DNA of 64,000 nucleotides, taken from positions 6,431,001 to 6,495,000 of the forward strand of contig NZ_LGTC01000001.1 of NCBI RefSeq assembly GCF_001262605.1. The letters are read 5' to 3'. The number at the start of each line of letters is the position of its first letter. Positions within the stretch are counted from its first letter, which is position 1. Below, in pieces: positions 38,101 through 46,208 of the stretch. Under the pieces are notes generated by a model. The model made no database searches and was not told the origin of the DNA. It was given only the letters and a program-made list of their open reading frames with translations. The translations under genes and the position numbers were made by a program. The DNA is from Pseudobacteroides cellulosolvens ATCC 35603 = DSM 2933. Lineage in GTDB: Bacteria > Bacillota > Clostridia > Acetivibrionales > DSM-2933.

Positions 38101-38250
38101 GCAAAGAATCTTTTTAGACTCATACGGCTACTGGAAAAACTTTCATTTATTTTTCCAGTAGCCTACCGAAAAGTATCAAAAATTTATTTTTTGATACTTT
38201 TCGTGTATGTGGCTTTGTAAGCCGCTCCCAAAGAGACTTTTAAGATACTC
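38101..38250. repeat. Double-hairpin unit B2
   Basis: GCAAAGAATCTTTTTAGACT then ATACG leads into hairpin X (38126-38163; GGCTACTGGAAAAA arms, perfect), spacer TAC, hairpin Y (38167-38203; CGAAAAGTATCAAAAA arms, perfect), then TGTATGTGGCTTTGTAAGCC and a GCTCCCAAAGAGAC tail. The tail runs into the truncated IS3 gene. Confidence 0.7.
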
Positions 38251-38562
38251 ACAAGACTTCCAACCATTATTCCTCATTATCTTTGAAATTGTTTTTCGAT
38301 TTACTGGTGATTCCGGTTTGCTAAGCATTTCTGCTATTTTTACAGACCCCGGAATCTGCTTATTTTCATAAAATTCTTTCTTTACAAGTTCTGTGAGATT
38401 TCTTTCCCTAATACTTCTTTTACTCTCTAGACGTTTATCCCATGCATAATAACCGCTTCTTTTAACTTCAAGCACTTTGCATAGCTTCGCTATCCTGTAA
38501 TTTGACGATTCCGCTTTGATAAACTTGTATATTTCTATTTTTGATTTTTTGCGAAGTAAGCT
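38176..38562 (-). pseudogene. IS3-family OrfB fragment (truncated transposase)
   Basis: It continues from OrfA by the usual -1 frameshift at an A-rich stretch: KSKIEIYKFIKAESSNYRIAKLCKVLEVKRSGYYAW is the N-terminus of an IS150-like OrfB. Homology stops after MRNNGWKSC near 38250; the remaining codons to 38176 are read through hairpin unit B2. The DDE catalytic domain is absent, so the element cannot move by itself. Confidence 0.8.
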
Positions 38563-38822
38563 GCTGCCTTTTTTAATATTTCGTTTTCTTCCTTAAGTTC
38601 TTTAATTTCCCTTTGTAGCTTTTCAAATGCTTCATCTTCCGGTTTTATATGACCACTACCGACAAATGGCTTCTCACTGTTTTCACGGTATCGTGATACC
38701 CATCCATATATTGTTGTATCTCTTATACCAATTTCTTTAGAAACAAACGATACTGTTTCTCCACCTTCAACTATCCTTTTACATATCTCAGTCTTATACG
38801 CCTGGTCATAAACTTTTCCCAT
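38535..38822 (-). CDS. IS3-family OrfA (remnant element)
   Basis: 95 residues: helix-turn-helix (AYKTEICKRIVEGGETVSFVSKEIGI ... TIYGWVSRY) and a C-terminal leucine-rich coil (FEKLQREIKELKEENEILKKAAAYF), as in IS3 OrfA DNA-binding subunits. ATG at 38822 is used; a GTG three codons upstream is possible. The element's outer end (TGACCC on the minus strand) is at 38892, where it cuts the ABC permease gene. Confidence 0.85.
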   Translation of the reverse strand: MGKVYDQAYKTEICKRIVEGGETVSFVSKEIGIRDTTIYGWVSRYRENSEKPFVGSGHIKPEDEAFEKLQREIKELKEENEILKKAAAYFAKNQK

Positions 38823-38893
38823 CTCCGACACACCATCCTTTTGTTTTATTATACTCTATGTTCTATGTGTCTACAAAATGGGGTATGGGTCAG

Positions 38894-39709
38894 AATTCAA
38901 TGCGTCCGCCGATCATACAAAATGTATCAATGCCCAAGCGTATTATTCTTACTTCTATTTGCTTATTTGTTGCACTAATTGCTTTTTTACCTCAGATAGT
39001 TGTAATTATAACATCATTTATAAAAACCAATGGTCCTATTTTTGTCAAAGGATTTAGCCTTGGAAGTTATGAAAAGATCTTTTACAAGCTTTCCAAAAAT
39101 ATATTCAACACATTTTCATATTCATTTATTGCAATTATCATAATTATTATAATTGGAATGCTATTGTCATACCTTATTGTAAAAAGAAAGGGTAAAATCA
39201 CTGCCTTACTGGATTTAATGGCAATGTCTCCATATGTTATCCCGGGGGCGGTACTAGGTATATGCATTCTAACTGCTTTTAATGAGCCTCCTCTGATTTT
39301 AGCAGGCACACCTATAATTTTAATTATCTCATATGTAATCAGAAAAATGCCCTATATAATAAGGTCGAGCAGTGCACTTTTGTATCAGATGGAGCCAAGT
39401 ATTGAAGAGGCATCCATTAATCTTGGCGTATCACCAATGAAAACTTTTTTCAAAATTACTGCCAGAATGATGATACCTGGTGTTCTATCCGGAGCAATAT
39501 TAAGCTGGATTACGACAATAAATGAGTTAAGCTCCAGTATAATGCTGTACAGCGGTAAAACTGCAACTATTTCAGTTGCAATTTACACTGAAGTAGTTCG
39601 TGCGAGCTATGGTACAGCGGCTGCTTCAGCATCCATTTTAACTGTAGCTACAATACTGTCACTCCTTTTGTTTAGCTTGGTTACTAAAGGAAAGGGCTCA
39701 GTGGTATAA
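38894..39709 (+). pseudogene. ABC transporter permease fragment (FbpB/ThiP-type), N-terminus lost to IS3
   Basis: Coding sequence of about 271 residues begins at the IS3 end. It holds five to six membrane spans and the EAA loop that contacts the ATPase (EEASINLGVSPMKTFFKITARMMIPG). FVKGFSLGSYEKIF resembles the second half of two-domain iron(III)/thiamine-type permeases, which are ~500-560 residues. An ATG at 38900 could start a shorter protein, but no ribosome site is present. The transported substrate is unknown. Confidence 0.75.
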
Positions 39710-39861
39710 TTACATATATAAACCATAATGTAACAACATACCCTTTTAAATACAATGGTTAAATGATATAATCAATACAAAAAAGCAGAAAAATATATTC
39801 TTTAAGAGGGTATATTTGGTGCTGAAATACGCTTTGGAAAAAAGAAAGTGAGGTATGAGAA

Positions 39862-40791
39862 ATGAGAAGAGAATTGATTTTGCTTTTGGTAATTGTAATG
39901 TTGTTTTCATCACTGGTCTCAGGTAATGTTGCGTATGGGTGCATACCGGAAAAATTAGTTGAGCCCATTGTTTCTACCAACTGGTTGGAAGCTAACGCGG
40001 GTCTTAAAAATCTTGTAATACTTGATGTAAGGAGTTCTGCTGATTATGGTGCTGGGCATATACCCAATTCAATAAGTGCACCTTTTGAAATGCCCACATC
40101 TGCATGGATAATCATGAAGGATGATCTTCTTTTGGAACTGCCTGATAAAGAAGATATTTTCAATTCTTTAGGAACATTAGGCATTACAAAAAAATCAATC
40201 GTTGTTATTGTTACTGCAGTACCTGGACCATCTGAGCCGCCATATTCTCTTGCAGGTGCCACAAGAGTTGCAGACACTCTTATATATGCGGGAGTCAAAA
40301 ATGTAGCTATTTTGGATGGAGGATACACCAAGTGGGTTTCAGAAGGTAAGCAGGCAACAACAGAAGTGCCTGTTGTAAATGAAACAGTTTATAATGGTAA
40401 GGTAAAAAAGAATATGTTTGTACCTATTGAATATGTGGAAAAGAAAATGGGCAAGAGCATTATTATTGACACCAGAGATGCAAATGTTTATTCGGGAGAA
40501 GTAATAGAACCTTATGCAGATAAGGCAGGTCATATACCAAATGCCAAATCTTTACCAACTCCATTAATGTGGAATCAGGATGGAACCTACAAGAGCATTG
40601 ATGAACTTCAAGAAATGGCTGCTTCTGTAGCTGATAAAGATGATAGTATCATCGTTTATTGCGGAGTGGGAGGTTATGCTAGCTCATGGTGGTATGTACT
40701 TACACAAGTTCTTGGATATAAGAATGTTAAATTTTATGACGGTTCGGCACAGGAATGGGTAAGATACAATGACATGGTTTTAGGTTATTAA
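39862..40791 (+). CDS. Secreted two-domain sulfurtransferase (rhodanese)
   Basis: 309 residues with a signal peptide (about residues 1-28). Two rhodanese domains: the first (LVILDVRSSADYGAGHIPNSI) lacks a loop cysteine (VIVTAVPGPSEPP). The second (IIIDTRDANVYSGE, GHIPNAKSLP) has the active Cys in IIVYCGVGGYASSW. Such tandem proteins move sulfur from thiosulfate to an acceptor, here outside the membrane. TGAGG precedes the ATG. A dispersed repeat begins right at its stop codon. Confidence 0.85.
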   Translation: MRRELILLLVIVMLFSSLVSGNVAYGCIPEKLVEPIVSTNWLEANAGLKNLVILDVRSSADYGAGHIPNSISAPFEMPTSAWIIMKDDLLLELPDKEDIFNSLGTLGITKKSIVVIVTAVPGPSEPPYSLAGATRVADTLIYAGVKNVAILDGGYTKWVSEGKQATTEVPVVNETVYNGKVKKNMFVPIEYVEKKMGKSIIIDTRDANVYSGEVIEPYADKAGHIPNAKSLPTPLMWNQDGTYKSIDELQEMAASVADKDDSIIVYCGVGGYASSWWYVLTQVLGYKNVKFYDGSAQEWVRYNDMVLGY

Positions 40792-40880
40792 AAGTGTTAA
40801 TAATCTTACATTTGGCTGAGCAAATAACGAACGGTTCAACGGGATTTGCGACAGGCAAATGTAATAGATTTATCACTTTT
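40790..40880 (-). repeat. Dispersed ~90-bp palindromic repeat, copy 1
   Basis: Its reverse complement matches 45978-46070 at most positions, including AAATCTATTACATTTG, CAAATCCCGTT, CCGTTCGTTATTTGCTC and CAAATGTAAGATTA. The ends are themselves an imperfect inverted repeat (AAAAGTG...CACTTTT). This is the layout of a small non-autonomous palindromic element. Confidence 0.8.
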
Positions 40881-40918
40881 ATTATAGTAAATTTGTTTCA
40901 AACACGAATGTTATCATC

Positions 40919-40955
40919 AAAGGACAGGTTAATGACATATGTCAATCTGTCCTTT
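40919..40955 (+). terminator. Terminator between rhodanese and GH115 genes
   Basis: AAAGGACAG (40919-40927) pairs with CTGTCCTTT (40947-40955), with an inner TGACATATGTCA palindrome. The rest of 40881-41138 is gene-free. Confidence 0.65.
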
Positions 40956-41138
40956 ATATTTGCTGCTCCAAACCCTATTTTGTAAGATATAATATCCAAT
41001 GCTTAATGAACCCCATGATTGGCATCATAAATATCAAGCATAGCTACTTATATTGAGGAAATGCCAAAATTTTGATATAATAAAATCCAACTGATTCAAA
41101 AAGACAACAAAACCCATACTTACAGGAGAATATAGACT

Positions 41139-44100
41139 ATGCATATCGAAAACGTTTATAGCAAAGGAAATTTCAAGCTAGTTCACCAGTCAAAGGCATC
41201 GGATATTTATGTTTCAGGTGATGATTTTTCAGGAGTTGTAAGAGCCGCAAAGGACTTGAGGGACGATGTGAATCGTGTATCAAGGGTTCTTCCTCAAATA
41301 AAAAATGATTTGTCGCCACTTTCGGAGCATGCGGTTATCATTGGTACCCTAGGAAAAAGCACAATTATTGATGAATTGATCAAGGATGGGAAGCTTGATG
41401 TTGCAGATATCATAGGAAAGTGGGAGGCATTTGTTATTCAAGTAGTGCAAAATCCTGTTCCGGGAGTTGAGCTAGGACTTGTTATTGCCGGAAGCGATAA
41501 AAGAGGGACAATATTTGGCGTATACCACTTATCCGGTAAAATAGGGGTTTCACCATGGTACTGGTGGGCGGATATTCCTGCACCATATCAGCCGACTTTG
41601 GTTGTAAGGAATGGAATATACAAGGAAAGGGAACCATCTGTAAAATACAGGGGTATATTTATAAATGATGAAGGACCCAGCTTGATGGAATGGGTACGAT
41701 CTAACTATAGAGATTTTGTTCACGAATTCTATGAAAAGGTTTTTGAGTTGATACTTAGGCTTAAGGCTAATTATCTCTGGCCTGCCATGTGGGACAGTGC
41801 CTTTAACGAAGACGACGAGCTAAACCCTGCCATAGCCGATGAATACGGTGTAGTTATTGGAACATCACACCATGAGCCCATGCTGAGGGCATATTGCGAA
41901 TGGAGAAAGCATAGAAACGGACCATGGAATTATGCTTCAAACAAAGATGTATTATATAAATTCTGGGAGTTTGGAATTGAAAGAAATAAAAACTTTGAAA
42001 GCACAATAACACTAGGTATGCGTGGAGATGGCGACGAGGAAATGGAGGGCAGCTGTAACTTTGAGAAAAAGATGCAGCTGCTCCAGACAATTATAGAGGA
42101 TCAACGCAAAATCATAGCGGAAAAAATGAATCCCCAGGTAGATAAAGTTCCCCAGCTGTGGGCACTTTATAAAGAGGTCCAGAGTTTTTACGAAAATGGG
42201 ATGAGGGTTCCGGATGATGTAACTTTGCTATGGTCTGATGACAACTTCGGAAACTTAAGGCGTGTTCCTACAGAGGAAGAGAGAAAAAGGCAAGGCGGGG
42301 CAGGGATTTACTATCATTTTGATTATGTCGGAGGGCCCAGGTCCTATAAATGGATAAATACTGTTCCCATTTACAAGGCATGGGAACAGATGCATAAAGC
42401 CTATGAATACGGTGCTGACCGTATATGGATAGTGAATGTGGGTGATTTGAAGCCCATGGAATTCAATACCGAATTCTTTCTTCGCATGGCAAGGAATGTG
42501 AATGATTTTACAAGGGATAACCTATGGGAATACCATGTTTCATGGGCTGAAAGGAATTTCGGCAAGGAATATGCAGAGGATATAGCCGCAATTATCGAAG
42601 GATATGCAAAATTCAACGGACGCATTAAGCCGGAACATATAAACATGGTGGATATTTATAGTGTAGTAAACTATAAGGAAGCGGATACCGTTCTTGAAGA
42701 GCTTGAAAGGATGGTATCGATGGCAGAGAAGATATATGGTGAATTGCCGGAAAGCTTAAAGGATGCTTTTTTTCAGCTGGTTTTATATCCTGCAAAAGCT
42801 TCTAAATTAGTCAATGAGATTTATATACATGCAGCAAGAACCAAACTTTATGCAGAGCAGGAGAGGTCAATGGCCAATGTTCTGGCACGGACTGCAGAGC
42901 TGGACTTTGAGGCAGATGATGAAATAACCTTTGATTATAACAAGCGATTGGCTTTGGGCAAGTGGGATCATATCATGGATCAGACCCATATTGGCTATAC
43001 ATTCTGGAATTATCCTCCTCAAAACATAATGCCTGAGGTAAAAAGGATTCCATTGGAAGCAGGGGCTGATATGGGCATTGCGATTGAAGGATCCAGCAAA
43101 GCATGGCCTCAAGCATCGGAAAATCCGGTTTTGTATTTTGATAACTTTACACGGGAAAGCCATTATATTGATATATTTAATAAAAAATCAGATGCATTTC
43201 TTTTTAATATTGAGTCTAGTGCAGCTTGGATTAAAGTTAGTATAGGCCAGGGCACCATATACAGGGAAAAGAGAATTTGGGTGGATATTGAATGGGATGC
43301 AGCATCTAAAGGTCAAGCCGTAAAAGGAAGCTTGAAAATATCAAGCAGCTGTGGAACAGTTGCCACTGTGGATTTAAGCGTTTTTAACCCTGCATTTCCT
43401 CAAAGGGAAAGCCTTGTTGGATTTATAGAAAATGATGGTTATATATCTATTGAAGCAGAACACTACACCAATAAAATAAATGCCAATGGGGCAGATTGGC
43501 AAAAGATTGACAAATATGGAAGAACCCTGTCATCCATGGCTGTATTCCCTGTTACGGCTGAAAGTGCGGTGCCACCGGAAAATTCACCATGCCTTGAATA
43601 TCAGGTATATATTTTGAATCCTGGTAATATTGAAGTTACAGCTTTTTTGGCACCATCGCTTAATTTTATCCCGGGAAAAGGCGTGAGAATTGGAGTTTCT
43701 TTTGATGATGAACCGATTCAGATAGCCGATGCTGCAAAGATGGATGAGGATGGCAACATTGACAACCAGGACTGGGAAATGAGTGTTATTCTTAACACAA
43801 GAAAAACTGTAACCAACCATTTAGTAAAAGACGCAGGTTACCACACATTAAAAATATGGATGGTTGACCCGACTGCTGTATTGCAGAAAATAGTTATAGA
43901 TACAGGTGGGTTAAAACCAAGTTACCTAGGGCCTAAGGAAAGCTTTTTCGGAGGAAAGGAAACTCTACCGGCACCTGTAAGTGAAGTACCTTTTGACCCT
44001 GGTTTCATTCCGGGGAGAATTGGAGTGATAAATTTCAATACCATAGCCAGTGTAGCCCTCCAAAAGTCTGAATGGCTTCAATATGATGTCTTTGTTGAGC

Positions 44101-44681
44101 ATGATGGTGTCTATCAAATGGAGATTATCGCATCCAACTGCAAAAATACTGATGCAGTATTGCATATTGGATGTGACGGAAAGGATATCACAGATGCCGT
44201 AGCCATTGAACCTAATAAGAAGAAGGCTGAATCAGAAGAGTTCAAAAGGCTGAGAATCCCACTTCAGGCGGGTGGGCATGTACTAAGGTTATGTGTAGAT
44301 TATGGAAGCATTGATTTCAGTGGTCTTATATTTGAGCTTATTCATAAGGATTTGTTATCGGTGAGACCAACATTGAGGTACGAAGAAACACAGCCTGATA
44401 AGCAGCTGATACTGCAGCTTGGTCTTTATAACCGTGATGATAACTCACATCGCTGTATAATAGATACATACCTGTATGATGATAAGGAAAACCTGCTTGG
44501 ACATAATTGCATAACGGAAACTATAACTAAAAAGAAAAGATGTCTATATAACTACTGTTTTAATCCCTCTGAGAAGACTGAAAAATACAGAATTAAAGTA
44601 GTTGCTGAATATAGTGGAATTAGGAGGGAGTTCTTCTTTGAAGAGGCTGTTAAACCCAAACTACATTTGTATACAATATAA
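41139..44681 (+). CDS. Glycoside hydrolase family 115 (xylan alpha-1,2-glucuronidase)
   Basis: 1180 residues, normal for GH115. It removes (4-O-methyl)glucuronic acid side chains from xylan. Family-typical segments: VKYRGIFINDEGPSLMEW, LRLKANYLWPAMWDSAFNEDD, YGVVIGTSHHEPMLRAYCEW and TLGMRGDGDEEM in the catalytic half, and a C-terminal GH115_C-like beta region after ~760. There is no signal peptide or dockerin, so it appears to act inside the cell on imported oligosaccharides, in contrast to the dockerin proteins nearby. AGGAGA precedes the start. Confidence 0.92.
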   Translation: MHIENVYSKGNFKLVHQSKASDIYVSGDDFSGVVRAAKDLRDDVNRVSRVLPQIKNDLSPLSEHAVIIGTLGKSTIIDELIKDGKLDVADIIGKWEAFVIQVVQNPVPGVELGLVIAGSDKRGTIFGVYHLSGKIGVSPWYWWADIPAPYQPTLVVRNGIYKEREPSVKYRGIFINDEGPSLMEWVRSNYRDFVHEFYEKVFELILRLKANYLWPAMWDSAFNEDDELNPAIADEYGVVIGTSHHEPMLRAYCEWRKHRNGPWNYASNKDVLYKFWEFGIERNKNFESTITLGMRGDGDEEMEGSCNFEKKMQLLQTIIEDQRKIIAEKMNPQVDKVPQLWALYKEVQSFYENGMRVPDDVTLLWSDDNFGNLRRVPTEEERKRQGGAGIYYHFDYVGGPRSYKWINTVPIYKAWEQMHKAYEYGADRIWIVNVGDLKPMEFNTEFFLRMARNVNDFTRDNLWEYHVSWAERNFGKEYAEDIAAIIEGYAKFNGRIKPEHINMVDIYSVVNYKEADTVLEELERMVSMAEKIYGELPESLKDAFFQLVLYPAKASKLVNEIYIHAARTKLYAEQERSMANVLARTAELDFEADDEITFDYNKRLALGKWDHIMDQTHIGYTFWNYPPQNIMPEVKRIPLEAGADMGIAIEGSSKAWPQASENPVLYFDNFTRESHYIDIFNKKSDAFLFNIESSAAWIKVSIGQGTIYREKRIWVDIEWDAASKGQAVKGSLKISSSCGTVATVDLSVFNPAFPQRESLVGFIENDGYISIEAEHYTNKINANGADWQKIDKYGRTLSSMAVFPVTAESAVPPENSPCLEYQVYILNPGNIEVTAFLAPSLNFIPGKGVRIGVSFDDEPIQIADAAKMDEDGNIDNQDWEMSVILNTRKTVTNHLVKDAGYHTLKIWMVDPTAVLQKIVIDTGGLKPSYLGPKESFFGGKETLPAPVSEVPFDPGFIPGRIGVINFNTIASVALQKSEWLQYDVFVEHDGVYQMEIIASNCKNTDAVLHIGCDGKDITDAVAIEPNKKKAESEEFKRLRIPLQAGGHVLRLCVDYGSIDFSGLIFELIHKDLLSVRPTLRYEETQPDKQLILQLGLYNRDDNSHRCIIDTYLYDDKENLLGHNCITETITKKKRCLYNYCFNPSEKTEKYRIKVVAEYSGIRREFFFEEAVKPKLHLYTI

Positions 44682-44759
44682 TTGTTGTGAATATGTAAAA
44701 ATTTTGATACAATGATGTCATACATGTATTACTTAAAGTTTAGTGAAGGGGGAGTTTTG

Positions 44760-45965
44760 ATGATTAAATTAAAAAGAAGCATTATGTTGGTTTTAGTTTG
44801 CCTGCTTTTGTTTCAGCCAACTATGATAACTAATGTTGAAGGAGTAGAAGAGGTATATGCCGAAACAACATTGCAAGATGTGGAAAAAATGCCGCCTCCT
44901 ACATTTGTTGTGCAGGGAAGTATAAAAACAGATGTTGATTGCAGTCAGGAAGCTGCAAAGCTGGTTAATGCCGGTTTTACAATCAGCTTTGGCACTTTCA
45001 AAACAACGTCGGATGAAAGAGGTAATTTTTATGGAAGTTTTCGTAATTTTAAAAGTACGTTTAAGGAAGATATGATAATTGAAAAACCGGGATTTTTAAA
45101 GAGAACCATAAAAGGTGTAGAATTACAGGCAAATTCTACTACATACTATAATAATATATACATTTTGCCGGGGGATATAGACGGAGATAGTAGTATAAAT
45201 ATTGCGGACTGCGTTTATTTGGCAAAAATGTTTAACAGCATAAAAGGTGATAATATATATTCGGCCGATGCAGATATTAACAAGGATGGTGCAATAAATT
45301 TATCTGATTTCGTCTATATAGCCAAATATTTCAATATGACTTCTGCAGCTTATCCTCCCTATAGACCGATAGATTCAACACCTACACCTGTTACTGCTAC
45401 TCCTTCTTCGACAACACCTACACCGACACAAGTAGTAACTCCCACACCTACACCAATAGTATCGACAACACCAACACCGGATTTATCGGGTCTTGAAATT
45501 GAGAGAAAGTTCCTTATTGATAAAAGCAAAATACCATATGATCTTAGTACACTTGATAAATACGAACTTGAACAGGCTTATATAAACTTCTCTCCTGAAA
45601 TTAGGATTAGAAAAGCAGATGATTGGATGTTTTTCCTGACAGTTAAAGCATACGTTGATGATATGGCTATGACTAGGGAAGAACGTGAATTTTGGATTAC
45701 CGAACAGGAATATAATATCCTTATGAAAAAAATAGAAGGCAATATAATATATAAGACCAGATATCAAGGCTTGGATGAAAATGGAGTAATGTTTGCCATC
45801 GATATATTCAAGGGTAACTTGGCAGGGCTTGCATACTATGAAATAGAATTTCCAAACGAGGAAGAAGCCAACAAGTATACACCACCTGCTTGGATAGGTA
45901 AGGAAGTAACCAACGATAAGAGATATAAAAACGGCAGTTTGGCCCAATTTGGAATTCCTCAATAA
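44760..45965 (+). CDS. Secreted dockerin protein with C-terminal CYTH (triphosphate tunnel) domain
   Basis: 401 residues from the ATG after GGGGGAG. Signal peptide ~1-35; a regulatory-like beta domain ~50-135; a complete type I dockerin ~138-195 (GDIDGDSSINIADCVYLAKMF and INKDGAINLSDFVYIAKYF); a TP-rich linker ~205-240; and a CYTH domain from 245 with the ExExK motif (E246, E248, K250) to the end. CYTH enzymes bind triphosphates with metal inside a beta tunnel and are normally cytoplasmic. Linking one to a dockerin for display on a cellulosome is unexpected. The substrate is unknown. Confidence 0.85.
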   Translation: MIKLKRSIMLVLVCLLLFQPTMITNVEGVEEVYAETTLQDVEKMPPPTFVVQGSIKTDVDCSQEAAKLVNAGFTISFGTFKTTSDERGNFYGSFRNFKSTFKEDMIIEKPGFLKRTIKGVELQANSTTYYNNIYILPGDIDGDSSINIADCVYLAKMFNSIKGDNIYSADADINKDGAINLSDFVYIAKYFNMTSAAYPPYRPIDSTPTPVTATPSSTTPTPTQVVTPTPTPIVSTTPTPDLSGLEIERKFLIDKSKIPYDLSTLDKYELEQAYINFSPEIRIRKADDWMFFLTVKAYVDDMAMTREEREFWITEQEYNILMKKIEGNIIYKTRYQGLDENGVMFAIDIFKGNLAGLAYYEIEFPNEEEANKYTPPAWIGKEVTNDKRYKNGSLAQFGIPQ

Positions 45966-45987
45966 CACTTTTAATATTAAAAGTGTT
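45964..45987 (+). terminator. Terminator-like hairpin overlapping the repeat
   Basis: AACACTTTT (45964-45972) and AAAAGTGTT (45979-45987) pair right after the CYTH stop codon. The right arm is the first part of dispersed repeat copy 2. Confidence 0.5.
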
Positions 45988-46070
45988 AAATCTATTACAT
46001 TTGTCTTCTGCAAATCCCGTTAGACCGTTCGTTATTTGCTCCGTCAAATGTAAGATTAATAATACTTTTA
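45978..46070 (+). repeat. Dispersed ~90-bp palindromic repeat, copy 2
   Basis: Opposite orientation to copy 1 (40790-40880) and ~85% similar by eye, including the imperfect terminal inverted repeats. It follows a gene end, as copy 1 does. Confidence 0.8.
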
Positions 46071-46208
46071 ATTTAGTAAAAAAGGAAGTTGGCCCGAATC
46101 CAGCTTCTCTTTTTTACTATCTGGGAAATTCAAAAATAAAATTGTAATCATTTCTATAATATATAATAAAATGCTTTGTTGTTTTACAACAAAAAAGGAG
46201 GATCACCA

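Noticed and set aside
37848..38250. CRISPR array
   Set aside because: Repeated hairpins vary in sequence and are not identical repeats with unique spacers; no cas genes are present.
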